From contig JAIYAN010000018.1 of NCBI GenBank assembly GCA_027489035.1, forward strand, positions 1 through 60,921: 60,921 nt of DNA, in the 5' to 3' direction. The DNA is from Chitinophagaceae bacterium. GTDB lineage: Bacteria; Bacteroidota; Bacteroidia; Chitinophagales; Chitinophagaceae. Positions 45,362 through 53,994 of the stretch are shown piece by piece. The position numbers were made by a program, and so were the translations under genes. Every line of letters starts with the position of its first letter. Positions within the stretch are counted from its first letter, which is position 1. The notes under the pieces were generated by a model. It was not told where the DNA came from. It did no database searches and saw only the letters and a list, made by a program, of their open reading frames with translations.

Positions 45362-45934
45362 ATGAAAAAGCAAGGTGTTATTTACATGTCAATTGGCATT
45401 ATCTGGTTGGTCGTTATGATAATTTTTGGCACCATTGGTAATTACCATTACGAAAGGGATTATGAATCATATTGGAATTTGGCAGAGAAAGCATCTACCA
45501 TCCAGCAAAAAGCGGTGTATATAGATAAATTTGTTACCGGATTTAAAGACAAAGGTTTTGAAGGAGATTATAATGCTGTTTTTTTTAAAACGCCAGACAA
45601 TAGTTTCGACAAGAATCTTGAAGCACTACAATCATTGAAAACCCGTTTGGATGAAATCCAAAAAATGAATATTTCTTCGTTTGAGTACCAGACTGCCATA
45701 CAGCAAATCACCGCTCAGGAACAAGGAGAGGCTCAGGCCATGCTTGACATATTTTCAGGTATTTGGTGGAAAAACAATTATATTTTTTTATGGGAATGGG
45801 TAGCAGCCGTTGAAGTATTCTTTTGTATTTTTTTAATCATAGTTGGTTTGATAAAAATGGGAGGGGGATTAAAAAAAGTTAATCAGGCCATGAAAGACGC
45901 AGAGCGTCAACGATTGTTGAGTAAGTTGGGTTAA
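45362..45934 (+). CDS. Unknown two-span membrane protein
   Basis: The 190-residue protein has hydrophobic segments at about residues 8-26 and 142-167, with a helical, partly Gln-rich region between. Nothing in it matches a family I know. The basic tail (KDAERQRLLSKLG) would be cytoplasmic. It has no clear operon partner. Coding is supported by length, hydrophobic pattern and codon use like its neighbours. Confidence 0.65.
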   Translation: MKKQGVIYMSIGIIWLVVMIIFGTIGNYHYERDYESYWNLAEKASTIQQKAVYIDKFVTGFKDKGFEGDYNAVFFKTPDNSFDKNLEALQSLKTRLDEIQKMNISSFEYQTAIQQITAQEQGEAQAMLDIFSGIWWKNNYIFLWEWVAAVEVFFCIFLIIVGLIKMGGGLKKVNQAMKDAERQRLLSKLG

Positions 45935-46052
45935 GGACCGAAATAGTTAATATTTGGTAGTCCCATAATTTTTTATGATTAGATTTTTATCGATTAGATG
46001 AACAATGTATTTTTAAAAAATACCTTCATTGATATTAAATTCTATTGGTAAA

Positions 46053-46529
46053 ATGAACTGTAAAATTGGACAAAAAATAGCTGCTTTATGTAAAGTATCT
46101 ATTTATAATCATGATGGAACTTTGGCAGAGAATGTAATTGAAGTTGATCAAGTTTTTAATATCAGTTCAATAGAAAAAGGATGCTGCATGAGTTTGCTTG
46201 ATATTGGTAAAACATACAATGGAAAAGGATCTAAACTGCTTTATCGTTGTAAAAAATGTAAAAAAGAATATTTCTTTAAAGAAAATGAGACTATACTTTT
46301 TGATGAAAAATGGTTTAGACCAATTGATGAAAATGAATCTAAGGCATCAAAAGCCATAAGAAAAATATCCAACCTATTTAGAAAAAAGAAAAAATCAGAA
46401 GGTCATTTTATTAAAATAAAAGTTAGAACGCCTGTTCTTCCTCCATTTTTAGAGCCCGAACAAAGACCTTCTACAAAACCTAAACGAGAAGTTGAGATCA
46501 TGCCTGAACGCGAAGAAGAATTGGTTTAA
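46053..46529 (+). CDS. Unknown protein with CKKC motif
   Basis: The ATG at 46053 is preferred to a TTG 8 codons upstream. The 158-residue product has several cysteines, including EKGCCMSLLD and YRCKKCKKEYFF, a possible treble-clef or ribbon zinc site. A basic segment (FRKKKKSEG) and a Pro/Glu-rich acidic tail follow. No signal peptide or membrane span. I do not recognise the family. Confidence 0.6.
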   Translation: MNCKIGQKIAALCKVSIYNHDGTLAENVIEVDQVFNISSIEKGCCMSLLDIGKTYNGKGSKLLYRCKKCKKEYFFKENETILFDEKWFRPIDENESKASKAIRKISNLFRKKKKSEGHFIKIKVRTPVLPPFLEPEQRPSTKPKREVEIMPEREEELV

Positions 46530-46649
46530 TAGTTATATTAAAACCAACAAACTTTAATTTAAAGCGTGGTAGCTTGGTTATCCCAAATACCAACAACCCT
46601 TCTTTTCGTGCCTCCCATACCAAACCTGCTTAAAAAAGTTGAAAGCATA

Positions 46650-46683
46650 AAAAAAGGTTCTACATTTCTGTAAAACCTTTTTT
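46650..46683 (-). terminator. Bidirectional terminator beside tRNA-Arg
   Basis: A stem of about 14 bp (AAAAAAGGTT-x-TACA / TGTA-x-AACCTTTTTT, one mismatch) with a TTTC loop lies just past the 3' end of the minus-strand tRNA. A and T tracts on both sides let it work in either direction. Confidence 0.8.
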
Positions 46684-46685
46684 GT

Positions 46686-46758
<73 letters not shown>

Positions 46759-46879
46759 TGGAATTTGGGTTGCAAATATCGGGAAATTATTTTGAATTAT
46801 CCTAACTAGATTTATCTAAATATTTTTATTCTTGACTTAATTCAAAAATAATTATTGTTCTTTTTATTTTTTGAATCAA

Positions 46880-46909
46880 TTTGTTTCTATATCAGATACC
46901 ATATATTTG
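46880..46909 (+). promoter_or_regulatory. Bacteroidota-type promoter for the OmpA/TSP3 gene
   Basis: TTTG at 46880-46883, an 18-base spacer and TATATTTG at 46902-46909 match the consensus exactly. The ATG is 54 bases downstream. Confidence 0.75.
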
Positions 46910-46963
46910 CAAAATACTAACGCCTTAAAAGGAAATAAATTCTAAAATTTAAACCAATTAATT

Positions 46964-48304
46964 ATGAAACAAAAACTAACATTATTATGTTGTTTTACTT
47001 TAATTACACTGATTTCTTTTTCACAAAAAAAAGAAAAACATGCCTGTGAAGATAGAAGCATGTTGGGAATGCACATCAACACGCTTGATTTCTCTACCAT
47101 TAAAGCTTGGAGAAGCAACAAAGCACCTAAAACTTTATCTGGATTCAAAAAACAAGATTTAGGATTTTCACTTTCTTATTGGAAAATGGTTTACAAAAAC
47201 GTAGACTTTTCTGGTAAAGCAACTTTAATATTCCACGATTATGCTGGAATCGACAGAAATACATATTCTAGTGATATAAATCAATTTGCTTTTATTTTAG
47301 AACCAACTGTAAATGCTTATTTATTTGACGCTGAAAATAAATACAACGCATTCGTAACTGCAGGTTTAGGATTTGGAACGTTTAGCAACAAATTTGGTGC
47401 TTATTTCCCAGGAGGAATTGGGCTTATGGCTAATTTCCAACAAAATACAAAAGTGATGATTCAAACTCAGTATCAAGCTACTTTAAGCAAATCAGTTTTA
47501 AACGATAATCTTGCTTATTCTATTGGTTTGGTACAAAACATTGGAAAAGAAAAACCAAAAGTTGTAACGCCTCCACCGCCACCACCAGTTGTAGATCGCG
47601 ATAACGATGGCGTTTTAGACGTGTCTGATAAATGTCCAGATGTTGCAGGTATCGAAAAATACCAAGGTTGTCCAATTCCTGATACGGATGGAGATGGCTT
47701 GAACGATGAAAAAGACAAATGTCCAAGTGTTGCTGGAACTTCAAAATATGAAGGTTGTCCTGTTCCTGATACGGATGGTGATGGCATCAATGATGATAAT
47801 GATAAATGCGCTACAGTTAAAGGATTGGCTCGTTATCAAGGATGTGCTATTCCTGATACAGACGGTGATGGTGTAAATGATGAAGAAGATAAGTGTCCTT
47901 CAGTAGCTGGTCTTGCTTCAAACATGGGTTGTCCTGAAATTGAAAAAGCTGTAATTGAAAAAGTAAATTATGCTGCAAAAAGAATTCAATACGCTTTAGG
48001 AAGTGCTAAAATTTTACCAGTTTCTTTCAAATCTTTAGATGAACTTGTAACCGTATTAAAAGGAGACAATTCATTGAATATTGATATCGAAGGACATAGT
48101 GATAATGTTGGTGGTGATGAAAGAAACAAAACTTTATCTCAAGAAAGAGCTGAGTCTGTGAAAAAATATTTAATGGATAAAGGCATTGATGCTTCTAGAA
48201 TTCAAGCTCAAGGATTTGGTTCTGAAAAACCAATTGCAGATAATAAAACTGCAGCTGGACGTGCTTTAAACAGAAGAACTGAAATGAAAGTTAGAAACTA
48301 TTAA
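46964..48304 (+). CDS. OmpA-family protein with thrombospondin type 3 repeats
   Basis: The 446-residue protein has a signal peptide (residues 1-20, cut near SFSQ), an N-terminal beta-barrel-like domain to about residue 190, a PPPPPPV linker, four TSP3 calcium-binding repeats of about 31 residues (D-D-G-V/L/I-N-D-x-x-D-K-C-P), and a C-terminal OmpA peptidoglycan-binding domain (IDIEGHSDNVGGDERNKTLS, SQERAESVKKYL, GRALNRRTEM). It ties the outer membrane to the cell wall. Strong promoter and terminator suggest an abundant single-gene product. Confidence 0.95.
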   Translation: MKQKLTLLCCFTLITLISFSQKKEKHACEDRSMLGMHINTLDFSTIKAWRSNKAPKTLSGFKKQDLGFSLSYWKMVYKNVDFSGKATLIFHDYAGIDRNTYSSDINQFAFILEPTVNAYLFDAENKYNAFVTAGLGFGTFSNKFGAYFPGGIGLMANFQQNTKVMIQTQYQATLSKSVLNDNLAYSIGLVQNIGKEKPKVVTPPPPPPVVDRDNDGVLDVSDKCPDVAGIEKYQGCPIPDTDGDGLNDEKDKCPSVAGTSKYEGCPVPDTDGDGINDDNDKCATVKGLARYQGCAIPDTDGDGVNDEEDKCPSVAGLASNMGCPEIEKAVIEKVNYAAKRIQYALGSAKILPVSFKSLDELVTVLKGDNSLNIDIEGHSDNVGGDERNKTLSQERAESVKKYLMDKGIDASRIQAQGFGSEKPIADNKTAAGRALNRRTEMKVRNY

Positions 48305-48325
48305 TACATTCTTATTAAGTAATAG

Positions 48326-48358
48326 AAAGAGGCTGTTCGTGAGGACAGCCTCTTTTTT
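48326..48358 (+). terminator. Terminator of the OmpA/TSP3 gene
   Basis: An 11-bp perfect stem AAAGAGGCTGT / ACAGCCTCTTT is followed by a T run. Confidence 0.92.
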
Positions 48359-48548
48359 TGTGTAGGTAATTTTATTAAAATAAACTTAAGTAATAAGCAT
48401 AAAATCAATTTTTTTGTTGATTGCTGCTTCGTTTACAAGAGTTGAAAATTCATACTTTAAAACTCCCTATATAAATCGGGATACTCTAAATCAACTATTT
48501 TGCTATTAAAAGTTATTAAACTTTCTTTCTGCTTTTCCACTTTTTTTC
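48359..48548. other. Gap after the OmpA terminator with no visible gene
   Basis: About 190 AT-rich bases between the terminator and the palindrome hold no ORF, hairpin or promoter that I can support. Confidence 0.4.
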
Positions 48549-48577
48549 ATAGCCCACGGTTTAAACCGTGGACTATA
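48549..48577. repeat. REP-like palindrome
   Basis: The core CCACGGTTTAAACCGTGG is a perfect 18-bp palindrome extended by ATAG/CTAT arms across one mismatched base on each side. Similar AGCCCACGG..CCGTGGGCT sequences are, from memory, common dispersed elements in Bacteroidota and related to REP-associated transposases. Confidence 0.6.
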
Positions 48578-48584
48578 GGCAAAT

Positions 48585-48618
48585 AAAAAGCCTCACTTTT
48601 TATAGTGAGGCTTTTTTT
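48585..48618 (-). terminator. Bidirectional terminator of tRNA-Val
   Basis: The 13-bp stem AAAAAGCCTCACT / AGTGAGGCTTTTT encloses a 6-base loop. A and T runs lie on both sides. It directly follows the 3' end of the minus-strand tRNA. Confidence 0.88.
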
Positions 48619-48620
48619 GT

Positions 48621-48694
48621 GGGAGTTACAGGAGTCGAACCTGTGACCCTCTGCTTGTAAGGCAGATGCTCTAAACCAACTGAGCTAAACTCCC
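48621..48694 (-). tRNA. tRNA-Val (anticodon TAC)
   Basis: The minus strand gives a 74-base cloverleaf: acceptor GGGAGTT/AACTCCC, anticodon loop CTTACAA on the stem TCTGC/GCAGA, and T loop TTCGACT. CCA is not encoded. A TATCTTCG box (48713-48720, minus) lies just upstream and differs from TAnnTTTG by one base. Confidence 0.97.
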
Positions 48695-48799
48695 TTTCCG
48701 TTTTTCGGACTGCGAAGATAAGGGGAAATATTATTTAGAATAAAAAAAAATGAAATTATTTTAAAAAAATTTTTTTTCTCTTTTTTTACGTTTATGTTT

Positions 48800-48807
48800 T
48801 ACTTTTG
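48800..48807 (+). promoter_or_regulatory. -7 box of clpS
   Basis: TACTTTTG is an exact TAnnTTTG box only 8 bases before the ATG at 48816, so the clpS mRNA would have almost no leader. No TTTG -33 element is evident in the AT tract upstream. Confidence 0.5.
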
Positions 48808-48815
48808 TTTTCTAA

Positions 48816-49118
48816 ATGAAAATCAATTCTTCATATAATCCATTTGAAAAAGAATCTTTTGATTCTGACACACTTACCGCTACCGAACCACCTTGTATTT
48901 TGTTGGTTTGGAATGATGAAGTAAATACTTTCCAATGGGTTATTGATACACTTATTGAAATTTGCGGCCATTCTAAAGAACAAGCAGAACAATGCGCCAT
49001 GCTCATTCACCACAAAGGAAAATATGCTGTAAAAAAAGATAGCTATGATGTTTTAAAACCACTATGCGATGCTATCAACGACAGACATATCAACTCAACA
49101 ATTGAAGAACTTGTTTAG
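48816..49118 (+). CDS. clpS: ATP-dependent Clp protease adaptor ClpS
   Basis: The 100-residue protein delivers N-degron substrates to ClpAP/ClpCP. After a disordered N-terminus the folded core has [20 protein letters not shown], the HHKGKYAV segment and a final helix. The NDEVNTF motif carries the residues that bind the N-terminal amino group of substrates. Length is slightly short but complete. Confidence 0.94.
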   Translation: MKINSSYNPFEKESFDSDTLTATEPPCILLVWNDEVNTFQWVIDTLIEICGHSKEQAEQCAMLIHHKGKYAVKKDSYDVLKPLCDAINDRHINSTIEELV

Positions 49119-49156
49119 ATTTTCAACTTTCTATTTTTCAAACTAAAAAATATTTT

Positions 49157-49606
49157 ATGACTGAGATTAAATTAACTCAAGGAGAAATGCATACTTCAAA
49201 AGGTATCATGAAATTTGAATTGTATGATGATGCTACGCCAATTGCTGCAGGAAATTTTATTAAATTAATTAAATCTGGTTACTACGACGGGTTGAGTTTC
49301 CATAGAGTAATTCCAAATTTTGTTGTTCAAGGCGGTTGCCCTGATGGCACTGGTGCTGGTGGCCCTGGTTATAGCATTCCTTGCGAAACAAAAGGAGACA
49401 AGCAATATCATGATAAAGGCGTGCTTTCAATGGCGCATCGCGGCCCAAATACTGGTGGGTCTCAATTCTTTATTTGTCATAATAGATCTAATACCATTCA
49501 TTTAGACAGGGTTCATACTTGCTTCGGAAAAATTATTGATGGATTAGATGTTATAGATTTAATTCAACAAAATGATAAAATAGAAAAAATAGTAATACTT
49601 AATTAA
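49157..49606 (+). CDS. Cyclophilin-type peptidyl-prolyl isomerase
   Basis: The 149-residue protein is a single cyclophilin domain: [37 protein letters not shown] (active-site Arg and Phe), [16 protein letters not shown] and [14 protein letters not shown]. No signal peptide, so it is cytoplasmic. It assists proline isomerisation in folding. It probably shares a transcript with clpS (38-base gap). Confidence 0.95.
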   Translation: MTEIKLTQGEMHTSKGIMKFELYDDATPIAAGNFIKLIKSGYYDGLSFHRVIPNFVVQGGCPDGTGAGGPGYSIPCETKGDKQYHDKGVLSMAHRGPNTGGSQFFICHNRSNTIHLDRVHTCFGKIIDGLDVIDLIQQNDKIEKIVILN

Positions 49607-49737
49607 TTATTAAGCCTCTATTTGAATTTAAAAAGGAGTATTTTAATATTTATTAAAACAATTGTGGCAAATAATGTGGAATTTGAAATTTCAAATATTA
49701 TCTTAGCCCTTGATTTCGAAGAAAATATATTAAAATC

Positions 49738-50895
49738 ATGCTAACCAACCTACTTTTCCGTAAAATAACCCTTTCGCTTACGTGCACATTTTTATTAATA
49801 AATTTGCATGCTCAAACAAGTATTAAACATAAATTCAGGGGAACCAATATTTATGCAGGTATTGAAATTGGCTCGAAGGGTGTAAAAATGAGTTTAATTG
49901 AGGTAACAAGCTCAGGTTTAAAAAATGGAATTTTCAATATTTTAAAAGATACATCCACCAATACAGACTTTATATCATTCTCAAAAGAATCTTTTCAAGC
50001 AACTTTAAAAGGTCTTACAGGTTTGTATTCATTTGCAAATAAATCGTATCAAATTCCATCTGAAAAAATATTTATCGTTTTTAGTAGTGGTGTTAAAGTA
50101 GTTTCTGAAAGAGAAAATAAAACAACTTGGTTGACAAATATGTCTGACTCTTTCAAAATAGCTATTAACGAACCAGATAGAGTTATAAAACCTATTGAAG
50201 TAATTGATGAAGCGAGATTATCACATCTTGGCATAGTTCCTGAGTCTAAAAGATACACTACTTTTTTAATTGATATTGGAAGTGGTAATACCAAAGGCGG
50301 ATATTTCCCATCTGGAAATACAAAAAATTTCAACTTATTTCAATTGACTTGGGGTACAAAAAGCATTTCTAATGCTACAGATAAAAGATTGGATGATGAT
50401 AGAACCATAGTCAATTTCAACAAACAAATGCAACGTGTTCTTTCAGGACAAGCTGATGAAGAAATTACTTATGCCGTTAATGTAAGTGGTGCTTATAATA
50501 TGAGCGATAACATTGCATTTAGTGGTGGTATAGCTTGGGCTACTGCTAATTTAATGTATCCCGAACTTGCAGAAAATCAAGTAGTTCCTGTATTATATGA
50601 TGATGTGGTTAAATTAAGCGAACGTGTTTTCAAAAATTATTTGTCATTATCAGACTCTGCAATTTTAACTACCATTCAAGATAGTTCCCTCGACAAAAAA
50701 TACATCAGCAACGAAATTAAAAAAGTAAATAAAGTTTTTGATCAACGTGCTTTAATGTCTGGTATTGGTTTGTTATTAAAAATCATGCGTCAATTTGAAG
50801 GTGTATATGAAAAGAAGCAATTTTACTTCATAAAAAATGGACAAGTTGGTTGGATAAGCGCCTTTGTGAATCAAACCATTTCTGAAAATAAATAA
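49738..50895 (+). CDS. Exported actin-fold protein resembling Ppx/GppA
   Basis: The 385-residue protein starts with a signal peptide (about residues 1-26, cut near LHAQ). Two phosphate motifs of the ASKHA (actin/hexokinase/Hsp70) fold are visible: IYAGIEIGSKGVKMSLIEV near residue 39 and TFLIDIGSGNTKGGYF near 178. VIDEARLSHLGI just before the second is the Ppx/GppA arrangement (compare SGEEEA), and FSGGIAWATANL near 260 parallels SGGIARA. An exported nucleotide- or polyphosphate-binding protein of this kind is odd. The coiled-coil membrane protein follows 28 bases later. Confidence 0.7.
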   Translation: MLTNLLFRKITLSLTCTFLLINLHAQTSIKHKFRGTNIYAGIEIGSKGVKMSLIEVTSSGLKNGIFNILKDTSTNTDFISFSKESFQATLKGLTGLYSFANKSYQIPSEKIFIVFSSGVKVVSERENKTTWLTNMSDSFKIAINEPDRVIKPIEVIDEARLSHLGIVPESKRYTTFLIDIGSGNTKGGYFPSGNTKNFNLFQLTWGTKSISNATDKRLDDDRTIVNFNKQMQRVLSGQADEEITYAVNVSGAYNMSDNIAFSGGIAWATANLMYPELAENQVVPVLYDDVVKLSERVFKNYLSLSDSAILTTIQDSSLDKKYISNEIKKVNKVFDQRALMSGIGLLLKIMRQFEGVYEKKQFYFIKNGQVGWISAFVNQTISENK

Positions 50896-50923
50896 TCTCA
50901 TTAAATAAAACGGTTGATCTTTT

Positions 50924-51859
50924 ATGAAAGATTACAAATCTATACTACTCATTTTTGTTTCATTATTACTACTTACAGTTTCTCTTGCTTTGTTATGGAC
51001 ATGGGGCTACAATTATGGAAAAAAGAAATATACACCACCAACATCTGTGGGTGTAGATTCTGTGGGGAATAAAATTTTAACCAAAGATTCTTTAAATCAA
51101 TTGTATATCAATGCACTAAACAATATAAATACACTAGACCTTGCTTTGTCAAAAGCAGATTCTTTAAAACTAGATATTTCTTTCAAACTTACAGAATTCA
51201 ACAATCTTCGTGACGAAATCGCAACGCTATTATCAAATCCAACAGACATTGAAGGATTATCAGCTGCTCAGCAAAAAATAGGTATACTACAAAGTAAAGT
51301 TGATGAACTCAGAAGACAAAACTTAGCTATTCAACAAGAAAACAAGAGACTAGGAATTTTACTTGACAATTTAGCAAAAGTAGGTGATACAGGAAATGAA
51401 GTTATTACAGAAGCTAAAACAGTGATAACAGAACAAAAACAGACACTTGAAAAACCCAATCCATCAGGTGTACTTACAATTTCTGATTTAAACATTGTAG
51501 GTTTAACCAGTGATGATATTAACCTAACAGAAACCGATATTGCAGATAATTTAAATCGTTTTTCTGGTTCTTTTTTGGTTAGAAATAATTTATCTCAAAA
51601 TGCTTTTGGTGAGGTGATGGTTGTAATCATTCAACCTAACGGAAAAGTTTTACAATCTTCATCTTGGGATTCAGGTACATTTGAAACAAAAGATGGCAGA
51701 AAAATTTATACCAGCAAAGTAAAATTTGATTGCAATAAAGGCGAACTTAAAAAAATACCCTTTTCCGTTTCTTCTAATCAATACGAAAAAGGAAATTATC
51801 AAGTTTTACTCTATCAAAATGGTAACCTCATAACCAAAATATCAAAATCGTTTAATTGA
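50924..51859 (+). CDS. Membrane-anchored coiled-coil protein, unknown
   Basis: The 311-residue protein has one N-terminal membrane helix (about residues 5-28, then YNYGKKKY), a predicted coiled coil (about 60-160, LSKADSLKLDISF, QQKIGILQSKVDELRRQN, IQQENKRLGILLDNL) and a C-terminal beta-sandwich-like domain (FSGSFLVRNNLSQNAFGEVMV to GNYQVLLYQNGN). No family is recognised. With the upstream exported actin-fold gene it forms a two-gene unit acting at the inner membrane facing the periplasm. Confidence 0.7.
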   Translation: MKDYKSILLIFVSLLLLTVSLALLWTWGYNYGKKKYTPPTSVGVDSVGNKILTKDSLNQLYINALNNINTLDLALSKADSLKLDISFKLTEFNNLRDEIATLLSNPTDIEGLSAAQQKIGILQSKVDELRRQNLAIQQENKRLGILLDNLAKVGDTGNEVITEAKTVITEQKQTLEKPNPSGVLTISDLNIVGLTSDDINLTETDIADNLNRFSGSFLVRNNLSQNAFGEVMVVIIQPNGKVLQSSSWDSGTFETKDGRKIYTSKVKFDCNKGELKKIPFSVSSNQYEKGNYQVLLYQNGNLITKISKSFN

Positions 51860-51893
51860 TTTATTCTTTCTAGTTTTCATTATCTTTCAGAAT

Positions 51894-51969
51894 AAAAGTC
51901 AAAAGTTAAAATTCAAAAGTTAAAAACTGGAATTATTATTTTCTGCTTTTTACTTTTTAATTTTTATTT
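51894..51969. repeat. Family D inverted block
   Basis: AAAAGTCAAAAGTTAAAATT and CAAAAGTTAAAAACTGG units face TTCTGCTTTTTACTTTTTAA units after about 13 bases. Confidence 0.6.
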
Positions 51970-51982
51970 ATTGTAAAAAATA

Positions 51983-52462
51983 ATGAAAGCTGCATCTTCC
52001 AAAGAAATTAAATCTGCTTTATTAGAACAATCATCTACACAACTAATTGATTTGTGTTTAAGATTGGCTCGTTTTAAAAAAGAAAATAAAGAATTACTAA
52101 CATACTTATTATTTGAAGAGCAAGACGAAGATGCCTATATCCATTCTGCAAAAAAAGTTATAGATGAAGGATTTGACACGTTGAATATCCAATCCGTTTA
52201 CATCGCCAAAAAGAACCTCCGAAAAATCATTCGCATCACCAATAAATTTATAAAATACAGTGGAATAGATACCACTGAAATAACCTTATTGATTTATGTA
52301 TGCAGATGTATTCAAGAATCAGGATTGAAATTGAATAACAGTGTGGCACTAAAAAATATTTACTTGTCTTTAATCAAAAAAATAAAAACAAGAATATCAG
52401 GTATGCATGAAGATCTTCAGTATGATTTTAATAAAGAAATTGAAGATTTGGAAATGCAATAG
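51983..52462 (+). CDS. Helical protein of unknown function
   Basis: The 159-residue protein is predicted all-helical and Lys/Glu-rich, with no signal or membrane span. N-terminal SSKEIKSALLEQSSTQLIDLCLRLARF and the later SVYIAKKNLRKIIRITNKFIKY look conserved by pattern, but I cannot name the family. It sits between family D blocks on both sides, so it is probably transcribed alone. Confidence 0.65.
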   Translation: MKAASSKEIKSALLEQSSTQLIDLCLRLARFKKENKELLTYLLFEEQDEDAYIHSAKKVIDEGFDTLNIQSVYIAKKNLRKIIRITNKFIKYSGIDTTEITLLIYVCRCIQESGLKLNNSVALKNIYLSLIKKIKTRISGMHEDLQYDFNKEIEDLEMQ

Positions 52463-52564
52463 AAGTAAAAAGTGATAAGTAAAAAGTAAAAAGTGAAAAA
52501 AGAAGAGTTATCATTAGGAAGTAAAAATCATTTTTTTAATTTTTAATTTTGAATTTTTAATTTA
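52463..52564. repeat. Family D inverted block
   Basis: AAGTAAAAAGTGATAAG and TAAAAAGTAAAAAGTGAAAA units (52463-52500) face TTTTTTTAATTTTTAATTTTG units (52529-52564). The left arm begins right at the stop of the preceding gene. Confidence 0.6.
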
Positions 52565-52611
52565 CAAACTCCACTTAGTAAATTCGTGGATAATCCATAA
52601 AGTAATTAAGC

Positions 52612-53991
52612 ATGTATCAATCAATTGACGATTTTGAAAATGTATTTTTTATAGGTGTTGCCGGTACAGGAATGAGTGCAATTGCGCAATATTTAGCTGG
52701 CATTGGAAAGCAAGTGAGCGGTAGCGATAGATATTTTGTTGAAGGAGAATTAAATGAAACCAGGGATAAATTGGAAATCGAAGGGATAAAATGTTTTTTA
52801 CAAAATGGAGATGGCATAGATCAAAACACCCAATTGGTGGTGGTTTCAACAGCAATTGAAGACAGTGTTTACGAAGTACAAAAAGCCAAAGAATTATCCA
52901 TACCAATCATAAAAAGAAGTGCTTTATTGGCATTTATTGCCAATAGTAAGCGAACAATTGCAGTAGGAGGTACCTCTGGAAAAAGCACCACCAGTGCGAT
53001 GTTGTACGACATTATGGAATTTGCAGGTTTCAATCCAAGTGTAATTAGTGGAGCAGGATTAGTAAGTATCATCAAAAAAGGAAAAATTGGAAATGCCATC
53101 GTTGGAAGTGGTGATTGGTTAATTATTGAAGCTGATGAAAGTGATGGCTCGATTGTTGGTTACACACCAGAAGTAGGATTGTTGCTTAATATTGATAAAG
53201 ATCACCAGGAAATTGATGAGCTAATTTCTATTTTTTCTACTTTCAAAAAAAACACAAAATCATTATTTATTGTAAATCAAAACAACAAATTAGCGGCTTC
53301 ATTATCTGCTGAAGTTGCAAATGATTTTTCTAGTGATTCAAATTCGGGGTCAGGGTTTAGGTCAACTGATTTTTTACAAAATGGCATGAATATTCAGTTT
53401 TCCATAAATGAAATTCCGTTTGCATTAAACACCATTGGGAAACACAATATGGAAAATGCTTTGGCGGCCGTTGCAGTTGCTGTTAAATTGGGCATTTCAC
53501 TCGAAACTTGTTCAGAAGGAATTGCACAATACGAAGGCATACATCGTCGCCATCAATTGTTGGGTAAAAAAGATGGTGTTTATGTGATTGATGATTATGG
53601 ACATAATCCAGTTAAATGCGCTGCGTCTATAGATGCTTGTCAGCAAATTGCTCCAAAAGTAATTGCCTGGTTTCAGCCTCACGGTTATGGACCAACGCGA
53701 TTTTTAAAAAATGATTTTATACATGAATTTGTTCAAGTGTTACGTCCGAATGATGAAATTTGGATGAGCGAAATATTTTATGCGGGCGGTTCGGCAGTTA
53801 AAGACATTTCTGCCAATGACTTAATTGTGGAAATTAAAAATGCGGGCAAACAAGCTTTTTTTGTAGAAAATAGAAACGAATTTTTAGAAAAAGTGCGGCC
53901 ACATTTGACCAATGATTGTGTATTATTGCTTATGGGGGCACGCGATCCAAGTTTGGATACATTCAGCAAATCCATTTGGGAAAAATTATAA
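52612..53991 (+). CDS. Mur ligase-like ATP-dependent ligase (MurC/Mpl type)
   Basis: The 459-residue protein has the three Mur ligase domains: N-terminal nucleotide-fold FFIGVAGTGMSAIAQYLAGI, central ATPase with P-loop GGTSGKSTT and EADESDGSI, and C-terminal domain with IDDYGHNP and PHGYGPTRFL. MurC normally has GTHGKTTT, so the P-loop is altered in two places (S for H, S for T). The substrate cannot be assigned; muropeptide recycling (Mpl-like) is possible. It sits three bases ahead of hutI, so it is co-transcribed with histidine degradation. Confidence 0.8.
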   Translation: MYQSIDDFENVFFIGVAGTGMSAIAQYLAGIGKQVSGSDRYFVEGELNETRDKLEIEGIKCFLQNGDGIDQNTQLVVVSTAIEDSVYEVQKAKELSIPIIKRSALLAFIANSKRTIAVGGTSGKSTTSAMLYDIMEFAGFNPSVISGAGLVSIIKKGKIGNAIVGSGDWLIIEADESDGSIVGYTPEVGLLLNIDKDHQEIDELISIFSTFKKNTKSLFIVNQNNKLAASLSAEVANDFSSDSNSGSGFRSTDFLQNGMNIQFSINEIPFALNTIGKHNMENALAAVAVAVKLGISLETCSEGIAQYEGIHRRHQLLGKKDGVYVIDDYGHNPVKCAASIDACQQIAPKVIAWFQPHGYGPTRFLKNDFIHEFVQVLRPNDEIWMSEIFYAGGSAVKDISANDLIVEIKNAGKQAFFVENRNEFLEKVRPHLTNDCVLLLMGARDPSLDTFSKSIWEKL

Positions 53992-53994
53992 AAA

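Noticed and set aside
47515..47790. Minus-strand reading frames opposite the TSP3 repeats
   Set aside because: The repetitive Pro/Ser sequence mirrors the repeats of the OmpA-family gene; codon use and homology support the plus strand only.
52463..52500. Short tandem AAAGTAAAAAGT words that first look like a CRISPR or satellite
   Set aside because: Unit length and spacing are irregular and there are no unique spacers; they are arms of a family D block.
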